Source: an uncultured Eubacteriales bacterium
GTDB lineage: Bacteria; Bacillota; Clostridia; Oscillospirales; Oscillospiraceae
Direction: 5' to 3'
DNA: 64,000 bases
Assembly (NCBI GenBank): GCA_958402445.1
Contig: CATXTO010000001.1
Span: 124,001-188,000 of the forward strand
Shown here one piece after another: positions 35,155 through 44,728 of the stretch (position 1 is its first letter; each line of letters begins with the position of its first letter). The notes under the pieces are model-generated. The model was not told the DNA's origin, searched no databases, and worked only from the letters and a program-made list of their open reading frames with translations. The translations under genes and the position numbers were made by a program.

Positions 35155-35826
35155 ATGAATTCTTTTTACCGTCCTTACATAGAACGGGAAGATGAGATAT
35201 TCCGCCAAATCAGCGGGGAAACGAGCAAGGCGGCTTCCAATTTGAAATCCACTATGCCTGTGGAGCTCCGCAAGGCGTTGGATTGGCTCTGCCAGGACGC
35301 GGAGGCCGTATTGGATTTTGGCTGTGGGAACGGCAGCTTTTTGGCTTCCTGCGCCGCGCGGGGCGTGACCAGTCTTTTGGGCATCGATCTATCCGGGGAG
35401 GCGGTCCGATGCGCTCGGCAGAGGGACATACCGCACTGCGAAATTTGGCAGGGAAGCGTAGAACGCCTGACGGATCTTCCGGCCCACAGCTTTCAGGGCG
35501 TGATTTTGTCCAATATTTTGGATAACCTGAGACCTGAGGACGCAGAGGCGGCCTTGCAGCAAGTACATCGGCTTTTGACGCCCCAGGGCAGGGCCTTAGT
35601 GAAGTTGAACCCGCATCTGAGCCTGGAGCAAATCCAGCAGTGGAACATTACGGTCCTGGAGGATGACCTGCTGGACGACGGCCTGCTGCTCTGGAACCGG
35701 ACCACAGAGCAATGGCGGCAGCTTTTAGAACTGTATTTTCAGCACCAGCACCTGGTTGATGTGTATTTTGAGGCGTACGACCAACACAACCGCATGTTTC
35801 TTTGCCAGGTGCCGATCAAAATCTGA
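35155..35826 (+). CDS. class I SAM-dependent methyltransferase
   Basis: Product of 223 residues. Motif I is VLDFGCGNGSFLASCA, followed by LLGIDLSGEAVRCA (motif II) and a central ILDNLRPEDAEAAL segment typical of small-molecule methyltransferases. The substrate is unknown. AAGGAGAA precedes the ATG. It lies between recO and mutS2, so it may be in the same operon. Confidence 0.85.
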   Translation: MNSFYRPYIEREDEIFRQISGETSKAASNLKSTMPVELRKALDWLCQDAEAVLDFGCGNGSFLASCAARGVTSLLGIDLSGEAVRCARQRDIPHCEIWQGSVERLTDLPAHSFQGVILSNILDNLRPEDAEAALQQVHRLLTPQGRALVKLNPHLSLEQIQQWNITVLEDDLLDDGLLLWNRTTEQWRQLLELYFQHQHLVDVYFEAYDQHNRMFLCQVPIKI

Positions 35827-35847
35827 TCTGACACATAGGAGAATACC

Positions 35848-38223
35848 ATGTCACAATTATATGAAAAATCTATGGGCAAGCTGGAGCTGGACCGCGTTTT
35901 GGAGATGCTGTCTGAGTGCGCCGGTTCCGAGGACGGCAAGGCCCTATGTCTCCGGCTCTGTCCCACCTCCGATTTGGATACGGCGCGGGAACGCTTGGCG
36001 GAGACGACAGCCGCTTGCAGGATGACGTCAGTCAAGGGCGCGCCAGCTTTCTCTGAGGTCAAAGATGTGGAAGTGGCGCTAGAGCGGGCGGACCGCGGCG
36101 GAAGCCTCTCCACCACAGAACTTCTGCGCATTGCCGGCGTCTTGCGCAGCGCGAGGTCCGCAAAAGGATACTGGAGCGAGGATGAGGCGCGGACCGTGCT
36201 GACGCCTTTATTCCAGGCCCTGATTCCCAACAAATATCTGGAGGACCGGATTTCCGGCGCCATACTCTCAGAAGAAGAAATCGCGGATACCGCAAGCCCC
36301 ACGCTCTCCGACATCCGGCGGCATATGCGGCTGCAAAGCTCCAAAATTCGTGACAGCCTCCAAAAGGTAATTTCCTCTACGGCGTATGCCAAATATCTGC
36401 GGGAGCCCATCATCACCATCCGGCAGGGGCGGTATGTGGTACCGGTGAAAAGCGAGTGCCGGAATGACGTACCGGGTCTGGTTCACGACGTATCGGCCAC
36501 CGGCTCAACCTTTTTTATTGAGCCCATGTCCGCAGTCAACGCCAATAACGCCCTGCGGGAGCTGGAGCTCAAAGAAAAGAAGGAGATTGAGCGGATTCTG
36601 GCGGAGCTGTCTGCGGAGGCGGCGGCCCATCGAGAGGATATCTCCCAGGACTATCGGCTGCTGACCAAGCTGGATTTGATTTTTGCCAAGGCAAAGCTGT
36701 CTTACCAAATGCGGGCGGGGGAGCCGCTTTTGAACGACCAAGGCCGCATTGAGTTAAAAAAGGCACGGCATCCATTGATTGACCCCACGGCCGTTGTGCC
36801 CATTTCCCTGCGACTGGGCTCGGACTTCGACACCTTGATTATCACAGGTCCCAATACCGGCGGCAAGACCGTGACGCTGAAGACGGTGGGCCTGCTGACC
36901 CTGATGGCCGCATGTGGCCTGCATATTCCCGCCGGCGATGGAAGTGAGTTGTCCACCTTTGATCGGGTACTGGCGGATATTGGTGACGAGCAATCCATTC
37001 AGCAGTCCCTTTCCACCTTCTCCTCTCATATGCGGACCATCGTAGACGTGGTGGGACAGTGCGACGACCGGACGCTGGTTTTATTTGACGAGCTGGGCGC
37101 CGGGACGGACCCGGCGGAGGGCGCAGCATTGGCGATGGCGGTCATTGAGTTCTGCCGGACCATGGGCAGCCGGGTGGTGGCGACCACTCATTATGCAGAG
37201 CTCAAGTTATACGCCATGCGGACCAAGGGCGTTATGAACGCCTCCTGTGAATTCGATGTGGAGACGCTGCAGCCCACATACCGGCTTTTGATTGGCATTC
37301 CGGGCAAGTCCAACGCCTTTGCCATCTCCCGGAAGCTGGGGCTGATCGAGGAGATTATTAAGAAGGCCGGGGATATGGTCAGCCAGAGTGACCGGGACTT
37401 TGAGGATGTGCTGTCCCAATTGGAGCAGCAGCGCCAGCAGATGGAATCGGCTAGGCTGGAGGCCGAGCGGCTCCGCATGGAGACCCAGGAAATCAAACGG
37501 CAGAGCGAGGAATATCACGCGCAGCTTCAGAAAGAGCGGGATAAGGCGCTGGAGAAAGCCCGACGGGAGGCGCAGGGGATTTTAGAGGATGCCCGCCGTA
37601 CCGCCAACCAAGTCAGTGAGGAGCTCAAGCAGCTGCGCAAGCAAATGCGGGACGCCGCCGACGTGCAAGGCGTCAATCAAAAGCAAGTGGAATTGCGGCG
37701 GAGCCTGAATGAGGCGGAGGACCGGCTCTCGGTTCACAGGAAACCTGCGGAACGGCCAAAGCCCTCCCGTGCCATTCGGCTGGGGGATACGGTGGAGCTG
37801 TTAAGGCTGGGCACCAAGGCTAGCGTAATTGCGCTGAACAAGGACGGGAGCTATACCTTACAGGCCGGCATTCTCAAATTAAACGTCAAGCCGGATGAGG
37901 TCTATCTGCTGGAGGATGAGAATACCTTCCAAGTAAAGACCCGTCCCGCCCACTCCGGCCGGGAAATGCATACTACTGCAACAGCCAGCGAGATTGATCT
38001 GCGCGGTATGGACGCCGTAGAGGCGATCTGTGTGCTGGAGCGGTTTCTGGACGAGGTCCTGCGGGCCAATCTCCCCACGGCACGGATTATCCACGGTAAG
38101 GGCACCGGGGTCCTGCGCAACGCGGTGCAGCAATGTCTAAAAAAGAACAAATATGTCAAAAAGTACCGGCTTGGGACCTATGGAGAAGGCGAAGATGGGG
38201 TGACAATTGCAGAATTTGGTTGA
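35848..38223 (+). CDS. mutS2: endonuclease MutS2 / ribosome-rescue MutS2
   Basis: Protein of 791 residues. The MutS core has GPNTGGKTVTLKTVG (Walker A), TFSSHMRTIVDVV, LFDELGAGTDPAEGAAL (Walker B) and TTHYAELKLYA. A long coiled coil follows (RQQMESARLEAERLRMETQ). The C-terminal Smr domain begins at ASEIDLRGMDAVEA and has IIHGKGTGVLRNAV. This is the standard MutS2 architecture. In Bacillus it acts on collided ribosomes; older work ascribes DNA-recombination suppression. AGGAGAA precedes the start. Confidence 0.95.
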   Translation: MSQLYEKSMGKLELDRVLEMLSECAGSEDGKALCLRLCPTSDLDTARERLAETTAACRMTSVKGAPAFSEVKDVEVALERADRGGSLSTTELLRIAGVLRSARSAKGYWSEDEARTVLTPLFQALIPNKYLEDRISGAILSEEEIADTASPTLSDIRRHMRLQSSKIRDSLQKVISSTAYAKYLREPIITIRQGRYVVPVKSECRNDVPGLVHDVSATGSTFFIEPMSAVNANNALRELELKEKKEIERILAELSAEAAAHREDISQDYRLLTKLDLIFAKAKLSYQMRAGEPLLNDQGRIELKKARHPLIDPTAVVPISLRLGSDFDTLIITGPNTGGKTVTLKTVGLLTLMAACGLHIPAGDGSELSTFDRVLADIGDEQSIQQSLSTFSSHMRTIVDVVGQCDDRTLVLFDELGAGTDPAEGAALAMAVIEFCRTMGSRVVATTHYAELKLYAMRTKGVMNASCEFDVETLQPTYRLLIGIPGKSNAFAISRKLGLIEEIIKKAGDMVSQSDRDFEDVLSQLEQQRQQMESARLEAERLRMETQEIKRQSEEYHAQLQKERDKALEKARREAQGILEDARRTANQVSEELKQLRKQMRDAADVQGVNQKQVELRRSLNEAEDRLSVHRKPAERPKPSRAIRLGDTVELLRLGTKASVIALNKDGSYTLQAGILKLNVKPDEVYLLEDENTFQVKTRPAHSGREMHTTATASEIDLRGMDAVEAICVLERFLDEVLRANLPTARIIHGKGTGVLRNAVQQCLKKNKYVKKYRLGTYGEGEDGVTIAEFG

Positions 38224-38300
38224 CTTTTACCGCAAATTTGTTATGATATGAGGAGAACCACACCATTGGTGCAATGGACCGCATGCAAGGAGTGAATTTC

Positions 38301-38561
38301 ATGTACAAACAGCAGACTGTCGTAAAATGTGATTCTGGCCTGTACAACGAGCAGGTCACATATTTTGTTCAGAAGGCCAATGAATTCCGCTGCAACATCT
38401 GGCTGGAGTATGGCACCAAGAAGATGAACGCGAAGAGCCTACTTGGCATCATGTCTTTGTGTGTTGGTACAGGCGCCAGTGTTACCCTCTCGGCAGATGG
38501 ACCGGATGAGCAGGAAGCAGTTGCAACGCTGTGTGAAATGCTGCAGCGGGATATTTTTTAA
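38301..38561 (+). CDS. HPr-like phosphocarrier protein without the catalytic histidine
   Basis: Product of 86 residues with the HPr fold pattern. The regulatory-serine region is conserved (NAKSLLGIMSLCVGTGASV). At the position of the normal GLHARPA loop the sequence is SGLYNEQV, so the His15 phosphorylated by enzyme I is missing. Phosphotransfer is therefore unlikely; a regulatory, Crh-like role is possible. The ATG at 38301 follows AAGGAGTG. A hairpin ends the unit at 38575-38617, and uvrC follows. Confidence 0.82.
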   Translation: MYKQQTVVKCDSGLYNEQVTYFVQKANEFRCNIWLEYGTKKMNAKSLLGIMSLCVGTGASVTLSADGPDEQEAVATLCEMLQRDIF

Positions 38562-38574
38562 TCAATACGGCCAT

Positions 38575-38617
38575 AACTGCCTCGGGCCGCTGCCATGCGG
38601 CGGCCTCTGAGGCAGTT
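38575..38617 (+). terminator. terminator after the HPr-like gene
   Basis: AACTGCCTC (38575-38583) pairs with GAGGCAGTT (38609-38617), with an inner GGCCGC/GCGGCGGCC stem. TTTCCTTAT follows. Confidence 0.65.
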
Positions 38618-38640
38618 TCCTTATCTGAGAAGGGGTTTGC

Positions 38641-40470
38641 ATGACGTATGAGGAATTAAAGGAGAAAGCACTGACCCTGCCATACGCCCCTGGGGTTTAC
38701 TTGATGCGGGACCGGACCAATCTGGTTATTTATGTGGGAAAGGCCAAACGGTTAAAAAACCGGGTGAGTCAGTATTTTCAGGATTCCGCGGCGCACAGTC
38801 CTAAAACCCGGGTCATGGTGTCTAAAATTGACCATTTTGACGTGATTGTGGCTGCCTCGGAGTTTGAGGCGCTGGTGCTGGAATGCTCCCTCATCAAACG
38901 GTACATGCCCAAGTACAACATTCTGTTAAAGGATGATAAGGGGTACCCCTATTTGCGGTTGGACATGCAGGAGCCTTATCCACGAATCACTCTGGTAAAC
39001 AAGCTCTCCGACGACGGCGCTTCCTATTTTGGCCCGTATGGAAGCAGGGGCGTGACACAAAACGTCCTGAATACGATCCAACGGACGTTAAAGCTACCAA
39101 ACTGCAGCAAACGCTTCCCCAGGGATTTGGGGAAAGAACGTCCGTGTCTCAATTATCACATGAATCAATGCCTGGGCTGGTGCCAGGAGGATCAAAGCCA
39201 GGAGGCATATCGGCAGACCATGGAGCAGGCCCGTCTGTTACTGGCCGGTAGCTATCATAAGCTGGCCCAGGAGCTCCGCACGCAGATAGAGGCTGCGGCG
39301 GAACGCCTGGAGTTTGAGCTGGCGGCGGAGCTGCGGGACCGGCTGCGGGCGGTAGAGGCGTTGGGCAAAAAGCAATTGGTCACAGCGGGCTCCATGGCCG
39401 ACACGGATGTGATTGGATTTGCGCAAACGGAGTCTAAAAGCTGTTTCGTCGTGCTTCATTATAGCGGGGGGAACCTGTTGGATAAGGATTATGAGATTCT
39501 CTCCGTACAGGAAAACCCAGAGGCTGCGGTCTCCAGTCTGGTTAAACAGTATTATTTGGCCCGGGGTGTTGCACCAAAGGTCATCTTGCTTCCTATGGCC
39601 ATGGAGGATGCCTCCCTGTTTGAGGCGCTCCTGCTCCAGAACTTTGGAAAGAAATCTCGCCTGCGTCTGCCGCAGCGAGGGGATAGCGCGCAATTGGTTA
39701 AGCTTGCCAATAAAAATGCCCTGGAGGAGGCCCAGCGGGTCACAACCAAGGAGGAACGAATTTCCGGGACCTTGCAGCTTCTGGGAAAAATGCTATCCCT
39801 CCCGGAGATGCCCCGGCGGCTAGAGGCGTTTGACATCTCAAACATTTCCGGTACGGATATCGTAGCTTCCATGGTGGTTTTTTGCGACGGCAAGCCAGAA
39901 AAAAAGGATTACAAACGATTCAAGGTGGAGGGACTTGCCGGACAGGACGATTATGGTTCCATGCGTCAGGTAGTTACGAGGCGGTTCCTGCACTATCGGC
40001 AGCAGGACCCGGGATTTTCGGAGAAACCGGATCTTTTGCTCATTGACGGCGGTGCAGTTCACGCCGGTATCGTGGTGGAGGCGCTGCGGGCTCTGGGCCT
40101 GGAGTTTCCGGTCTTTGGCATGGTCAAGGATGGGCGGCACCGGACCCGGGCTCTGGTGACGCCGGAGGGCCGAGAAATAGCTTTGGATGGTACGCCAGCT
40201 GTTTTCGCCCTCATCGGAACTATTCAGGAGGAAACCCACCGCTTTGCCATCAACTACCATCGGACCCTGCGAAGCAAGCGGCTGCGAAGCTCTCAGCTGG
40301 ACGACGTGCCTGGTATCGGCCCCAAGCGCAAAGCGGCTCTGCTGCACCGATTTCAGTCTATCCGGGCCATTGGCGCGGCCAGCTTGGAGGAATTGCAGGG
40401 AATACTGCCCGCTGATGCAGCACAGGCGGTCTATCTGCACTTTCATCAGGAGGAGAACCCATGCGAGTGA
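38641..40470 (+). CDS. uvrC: excinuclease ABC subunit C
   Basis: Nucleotide-excision-repair nuclease of 609 residues. The GIY-YIG nuclease domain is at the start (APGVYLMRDRTNLVIYVGKA). An UVR-like segment (AAERLEFELAAELRDRLRA) lies near residue 215, the RNase H-like endonuclease core includes EAFDISNISGTDIVASMVVF, and the C-terminal helix-hairpin-helix (LDDVPGIGPKRKAALLHRF) binds DNA. It overlaps rsmD by 10 bases. Confidence 0.96.
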   Translation: MTYEELKEKALTLPYAPGVYLMRDRTNLVIYVGKAKRLKNRVSQYFQDSAAHSPKTRVMVSKIDHFDVIVAASEFEALVLECSLIKRYMPKYNILLKDDKGYPYLRLDMQEPYPRITLVNKLSDDGASYFGPYGSRGVTQNVLNTIQRTLKLPNCSKRFPRDLGKERPCLNYHMNQCLGWCQEDQSQEAYRQTMEQARLLLAGSYHKLAQELRTQIEAAAERLEFELAAELRDRLRAVEALGKKQLVTAGSMADTDVIGFAQTESKSCFVVLHYSGGNLLDKDYEILSVQENPEAAVSSLVKQYYLARGVAPKVILLPMAMEDASLFEALLLQNFGKKSRLRLPQRGDSAQLVKLANKNALEEAQRVTTKEERISGTLQLLGKMLSLPEMPRRLEAFDISNISGTDIVASMVVFCDGKPEKKDYKRFKVEGLAGQDDYGSMRQVVTRRFLHYRQQDPGFSEKPDLLLIDGGAVHAGIVVEALRALGLEFPVFGMVKDGRHRTRALVTPEGREIALDGTPAVFALIGTIQEETHRFAINYHRTLRSKRLRSSQLDDVPGIGPKRKAALLHRFQSIRAIGAASLEELQGILPADAAQAVYLHFHQEENPCE

Positions 40471-41021
40471 TTACAGGATCGGCGCGGGGCGTGAAACTGA
40501 AGTCGCCAGCCGGCATGCAAACAAGACCGACAGCGGACCGAGTGAAGGAAGCCCTGTTCAGTAAAATTCAATTTGAGCTTCCAGGCGCCAGGGTGCTGGA
40601 TTTATTCGCTGGAACAGGGCAGCTTGGAATTGAGGCCCTGAGCCGCGGGGCGGCGGAGGCGGTCTTTGTGGACGCGCAAGATTCCGCATGCGCTTTGGTG
40701 CGGGAAAATCTGCGGCTGGCAAAACTGGAGCCCCAAGGACGGGTTATCCGCGCGGATTATCTTCAATACTTGAAAATGTGTAACACGCGGTTTTCCATCA
40801 TCTTTCTGGATCCCCCCTATGCGGAGCTTTTTTTAGAAAATGCACTGAAAAAGATATCAGAAATTGACATTTTAGCCAATGGTGGTATAATAATGACGGA
40901 ACGGCCGGTTGGAAAGGAGCTTTCCTTGCGTTTGCCTGGTTTCCAGCGGTCACAGGATTCAAAATATGGGAAAACGCTTTTGACGCTTTTCCGGAAAGAG
41001 TGGTCTGAGGAAACTGAATGA
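40461..41021 (+). CDS. rsmD: 16S rRNA (guanine966-N2)-methyltransferase
   Basis: Methyltransferase of 186 residues. The N-terminal RVITGSARGVKLKSP and TADRVKEALFSKIQ are typical of RsmD. Motif I is VLDLFAGTGQLGIEALSRGA and the catalytic motif is FLDPPYAEL. It overlaps uvrC and coaD (4 bases), so the three are co-translated. The order rsmD-coaD is common across bacteria. Confidence 0.95.
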   Translation: MRVITGSARGVKLKSPAGMQTRPTADRVKEALFSKIQFELPGARVLDLFAGTGQLGIEALSRGAAEAVFVDAQDSACALVRENLRLAKLEPQGRVIRADYLQYLKMCNTRFSIIFLDPPYAELFLENALKKISEIDILANGGIIMTERPVGKELSLRLPGFQRSQDSKYGKTLLTLFRKEWSEETE

Positions 41022-41527
41022 AAATCGCAATTTACCCTGGCAGTTTCGATCCCGTTACCAAAGGGCATCTGAACATCATCCGGCGGGCCTCCAAGATATT
41101 CGACCGTTTGATCGTCTGTGTCATGATTAACGCGGGTAAAAAGCCCTTGTTCTCCCAGCAGGAACGAACGGAAATGCTGCGGCGTGTAACCGGAGACCTG
41201 AGCAATGTGGAAATTGATTCTGCAAACGAGCTTTTGGCGGATTATGCCCGCCGAAAAGGGGGCTGCGTGGTGGTAAAAGGTCTCCGTGCCGGCTCTGACT
41301 TTGAGAACGAATTTCAAATGGCGCTGATCAACCATAAAATTAACCCTCATTTGGACACCATGTTCCTCACCTCCGAGCATCAATACATGTATTTGAGCTC
41401 CAGTATTGTAAAGGAACTGGCTTTCTATGATGTGGAATTGGCGGATTTCCTTCCCATGGAGATCATTCCGGACTTTAAAAAGCGCATTCAAGCAATCAAA
41501 CAACAAGGAGGAATTACCCATGCATGA
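41018..41527 (+). CDS. coaD: phosphopantetheine adenylyltransferase
   Basis: Penultimate enzyme of coenzyme A synthesis, 169 residues. The nucleotidyltransferase motifs are YPGSFDPVTKGHLNIIRRA and the late YMYLSSSIVKEL. VVKGLRAGSDFENEFQMAL is also typical. It starts in a 4-base overlap with rsmD and ends overlapping the next gene by 8 bases. Length matches the family. Confidence 0.96.
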   Translation: MKIAIYPGSFDPVTKGHLNIIRRASKIFDRLIVCVMINAGKKPLFSQQERTEMLRRVTGDLSNVEIDSANELLADYARRKGGCVVVKGLRAGSDFENEFQMALINHKINPHLDTMFLTSEHQYMYLSSSIVKELAFYDVELADFLPMEIIPDFKKRIQAIKQQGGITHA

Positions 41528-42020
41528 CAACGGCATCGAAGAATTGATTACGAAACTATACGATCTGGTGCAGGACGCCCGTTCCTTGCCTCTGGGTGCC
41601 GATAAGTGCATTGTGGAGCGGGACAAGGTCCTGGACATGCTGGATGAAATCAGCAACCAGCTGCCCGGCGAATTGAAACAGGCCAAGACCATCGTAGACT
41701 CCCGCAATGAGTTGATTGCCAAGGCGAAGCGGGAAGCGGAGGGCATGCTGCGCCAGGCCCAGGCTCAAGCAAAGCAATTGGTCTCGCAAGACGCCATTTA
41801 TAGAGAGGCGCAGGCCCAGGCCGAGGAAATGGTTCGCACAGCGCAGTCGAAAATCAAAGAACTTAAGCAGGTCACCAATGACTATGTGGACGATTCTTTA
41901 AAGCGGACGGAAGAGGCCATTGCGGAGGCGCTGGGAGAGCTGCGGGAGTCTCGCAGCAGATTCCGTAAATTGGTGAACCCCCAGGAGCGATCCTCTTCCC
42001 CCATTATTGAGGATGTGTAG
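41520..42020 (+). CDS. coiled-coil protein downstream of coaD
   Basis: Product of 166 residues. A short N-terminal segment (GIEELITKLYDLVQDARSLP) is followed by an extended helical, Gln/Ala/Glu-rich coiled coil (AKAKREAEGMLRQAQAQAKQ, shown in part) and a C-terminal tail. This resembles DivIVA- or ATP-synthase-b-like helical proteins that many Clostridia carry next to coaD. GGAGGAATTACCC precedes the ATG at 41520. There is no membrane span. Function unknown. Confidence 0.72.
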   Translation: MHDNGIEELITKLYDLVQDARSLPLGADKCIVERDKVLDMLDEISNQLPGELKQAKTIVDSRNELIAKAKREAEGMLRQAQAQAKQLVSQDAIYREAQAQAEEMVRTAQSKIKELKQVTNDYVDDSLKRTEEAIAEALGELRESRSRFRKLVNPQERSSSPIIEDV

Positions 42021-42029
42021 GGTAACTTT

Positions 42030-42068
42030 AAATAACAGGTCAATTCCAGTCAATTGACCTGTTATTTG
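42030..42068 (+). terminator. terminator of the uvrC-coaD unit
   Basis: AAATAACAGGTCAATT (42030-42045) pairs perfectly with AATTGACCTGTTATTT (42052-42067). Confidence 0.75.
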
Positions 42069-42102
42069 CTTATCGAGTGGAATTTGACGGGAGGGGCAAC
42101 AT

Positions 42103-43797
42103 TTGAACTATCTCGAAAACTATCAAACTTGGTGCGAAGCAGCGCTGTCCGAAGATCTGCGCCTGGAGCTTCTTTCCCTGGCCGGCCAGGAGTCGGAGCT
42201 ACAGAGCCGGTTCGGCGGTGAACTGCAATTTGGTACCGCCGGAATGCGAGGTCTTATGGGGGTGGGCAGTAACCGTCTCAACCGCTATACGGTGCGCCGG
42301 GCGGCGCAAGGAATGGCAGCCTGGCTTTTTTCGACGGATTTACCGAAAAAGGCTGCGATCGCCTATGACTCCAGGCATAATTCTCAAGTTTTTGCAGAGA
42401 CTTGCGCCGTCGCCTTTGGAGAAGCCGGTATTCAGGTCTGGCTCTATGACCGGCTGGCCCCCACTCCTATGCTGTCATATGCTGTGCGGCAGTTGGGTTG
42501 CGGCTGCGGTGTGGTGATTTCCGCCAGCCACAATGCCGGATCTTACAACGGAGTCAAATGCTACGGACCGGACGGTTGTCAGATGACCGACGAGCCCGCT
42601 GCTGTCGTCACAGAAAAAATAAAGAATATTCCTTACTTTGAAGCTGAAACAAAGTCCTTTCAAGCACTGCTGGAAGAGGGGATTGTTCGTTATATTCCCC
42701 AGAGTCTGTGGGAGTCTTATTACCAAAGTGTTCTAAACGAGGCTCTGGAGCCGCAGGTCATTTCAGATTCCGGTCTTCGAGTGGTCTATACGCCGCTGTG
42801 CGGGACTGGCAACGAACCGGTGCGGGAAGTGCTGAACCGTTTAGGTGCCAAGGTCACGGTTGTGCGTGCGCAGGAGCTGCCGGACGGCGACTTCAAAACC
42901 TGTGAGTATCCCAATCCTGAAACAGACGCCGCGTTAAATGAGAGCTATCATGTGGCGCGCACCGTCCCTTGCGACGTTATTTTGGGTACGGATCCGGATT
43001 GTGACCGCGTGGCCATTGCTGTGCCGGCGGCGGACGGATTTCAAAAGCTCACCGGCAACGAATTGGGCTGCTTGCTGCTGGACTATGTCTTGAAAACCAA
43101 ATCAGCAAATGGAAGTCTGCCCCAGGAGGCCGAGGTTGTGCGGAGTATCGTCACCACGCCCTTGGCGGACCGCATTGCCTCTCACTACGGCTGCCGGATG
43201 ATAACCGTTCTCACGGGCTTTAAATATATCGGCGGGGAAATTTTGCGACTGGAGCTGCAGGGCCAGGTGAATCGCTTTATTTTTGGCTTTGAGGAAAGCT
43301 GTGGTTACCTCAAAGGAACGTTTGTACGGGACAAGGATGCAGTAGTGGCTTCAATGTTGGTTTGCGAGATGGCGGCTGCATTGAAAAAGGAAGGCCTTGG
43401 CATTTTGGACGCTTTGGAGCAATTGTATCAAACCTATGGCGTGTATCTCACCCAGGTGCAAAGTATCGAACTCACTGGAGTGGATGCCATGCAGAAGGCC
43501 GCTGCCCGTATGGAGCAGCTACGCGAGCAGACACCGGAGCAAATCGGCGGCAGCCGGGTTACTGTCGTGCGCGATTATCTTCTGGGTACGTGCCGTGGCT
43601 TGACTGGGTGTGACGATGAATCAATTGCACTGCCCAAGTCCAATGTTCTGGAACTGCTGTTGGACGGCGGAAACAGCGTCATCGTGCGGCCCTCCGGCAC
43701 CGAACCTAAAATCAAATATTACTATACGGCGGTAGCGTCAACCCGTCCCATGGCGGAAGCTAAGCTGTCAGCCATGATTAAACAAATGAACGCGTAA
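42103..43797 (+). CDS. phosphoglucomutase/phosphomannomutase family enzyme
   Basis: Hexose-phosphate mutase of 564 residues with a TTG start after GGGAGGGGC. Domain I has FGTAGMRGLMG, and the phosphoserine loop is ISASHNAGSYNGVKCYG. The metal loop is GTDPDCDRVAIA, the sugar loop is FGFEESCGYL, and the phosphate-binding loop near the C-terminus is RPSGTEPKIK. The length and motif order fit the large Firmicutes PgcA type, which interconverts glucose 1- and 6-phosphate. A hairpin follows. Confidence 0.92.
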   Translation: MNYLENYQTWCEAALSEDLRLELLSLAGQESELQSRFGGELQFGTAGMRGLMGVGSNRLNRYTVRRAAQGMAAWLFSTDLPKKAAIAYDSRHNSQVFAETCAVAFGEAGIQVWLYDRLAPTPMLSYAVRQLGCGCGVVISASHNAGSYNGVKCYGPDGCQMTDEPAAVVTEKIKNIPYFEAETKSFQALLEEGIVRYIPQSLWESYYQSVLNEALEPQVISDSGLRVVYTPLCGTGNEPVREVLNRLGAKVTVVRAQELPDGDFKTCEYPNPETDAALNESYHVARTVPCDVILGTDPDCDRVAIAVPAADGFQKLTGNELGCLLLDYVLKTKSANGSLPQEAEVVRSIVTTPLADRIASHYGCRMITVLTGFKYIGGEILRLELQGQVNRFIFGFEESCGYLKGTFVRDKDAVVASMLVCEMAAALKKEGLGILDALEQLYQTYGVYLTQVQSIELTGVDAMQKAAARMEQLREQTPEQIGGSRVTVVRDYLLGTCRGLTGCDDESIALPKSNVLELLLDGGNSVIVRPSGTEPKIKYYYTAVASTRPMAEAKLSAMIKQMNA

Positions 43798-43814
43798 AAG
43801 AATGACGCATTATC

Positions 43815-43846
43815 ACCCCCGGGGCCATATGGGCCTCGGGGGTTTG
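43815..43846 (+). terminator. terminator after the mutase gene
   Basis: CCCCCGGGGCC pairs with GGGCCTCGGGGG around the ATAT loop at 43827-43830 and is followed by TTTGCT. Confidence 0.7.
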
Positions 43847-43918
43847 CTATGCCACGAGAAACTATAGTTCTGGAAGAGACAGGCCCAGCATAGGCTGTAC
43901 CAGAAAGGGGAGAGGAAC

Positions 43919-44362
43919 TTGGGTAAAATCAAATGGGACAAGAAATCCATTGGGACCAAAAAACAAATAGGCCTTGCAAAGGGATTGGGCATCGGCCTGG
44001 GGATCAGCATAGGACTCACCCTCGTGCTGGTACTCCTGTTCGCGGCGCTCTTAGACCGGCAGGTTTTAAAAGAAAGCGCGGTTGGAACATTGGCCGGGGG
44101 GACCTTGCTGCTCTCAGCCGGCGTAGGCGCCTGGGTGGCTGCGCGAAAGGTCGGCCAGCGCCGTATGGTAGTGTGTCTGCTATCGGCCTGCTGCTATTTC
44201 CTATTGCTTTTGGCTGCGACCGCCTTTTTCTTTGGCGGAAAATACCAGGGAGTGCCGGTGACGGCGGCTTTGGTTTTCGGCGCTGCCGCCGCGGCTGGAA
44301 TTCTCGGCGCAGGTGGTAAAGGGAATCGAAAAAGGATCTCCAAGAAATACAGAATCAGTTAA
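43919..44362 (+). CDS. small membrane protein, TIGR04086-like
   Basis: Product of 147 residues from a TTG start with GGGGAGAGG upstream. Four hydrophobic spans are visible (LGIGLGISIGLTLVLVLLFAALL, LAGGTLLLSAGVGAWVA, VVCLLSACCYFLLLLAATAFF and VPVTAALVFGAAAAAGILG). The Lys-rich ends place both termini in the cytoplasm. The pattern resembles the TIGR04086 membrane family common in Clostridia. Function unknown. Confidence 0.72.
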   Translation: MGKIKWDKKSIGTKKQIGLAKGLGIGLGISIGLTLVLVLLFAALLDRQVLKESAVGTLAGGTLLLSAGVGAWVAARKVGQRRMVVCLLSACCYFLLLLAATAFFFGGKYQGVPVTAALVFGAAAAAGILGAGGKGNRKRISKKYRIS

Positions 44363-44400
44363 GTTGTACAAAAACGCAAAAAGGTAAATCAAATTTACCC

Positions 44401-44440
44401 AAATATAGATTTTGCAGGATTCTCTGCAAAATCTATATTT
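44401..44440. terminator. perfect 17-bp hairpin
   Basis: Arms AAATATAGATTTTGCAG (44401-44417) and CTGCAAAATCTATATTT (44424-44440) pair perfectly. This is the only notable feature in the AT-rich 366-base stretch before the next gene, apart from the promoter at 44590. Confidence 0.7.
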
Positions 44441-44589
44441 GGAATCAATTTAAAAAACGCAATACAATATCTTGGGCCGTGGCGGCAAAGTGCGTAATCA
44501 TACAGTACGAAGTTCATTTTGTTTACATAATATTGTTGACATAAAATATGTACATAATTTACAAAAAACGTATTTTTAATGAATTGCCC

Positions 44590-44618
44590 TTGAATTCCCC
44601 CTGGTTTTGGAGTATAGT
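44590..44618 (+). promoter_or_regulatory. promoter upstream of the membrane gene and xerD
   Basis: TTGAAT at 44590-44595 and TATAGT at 44613-44618 are separated by 17 bases. Confidence 0.7.
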
Positions 44619-44728
44619 TAAGAGCACAAAGTAATGATTGATCGCATATGGTGCGGGAATCTGTGCGAGTTATGTCGGCTATACTCCGGGCGTTCATTGG
44701 TATGAAATCGGTTGGAGGGCCAATACAA

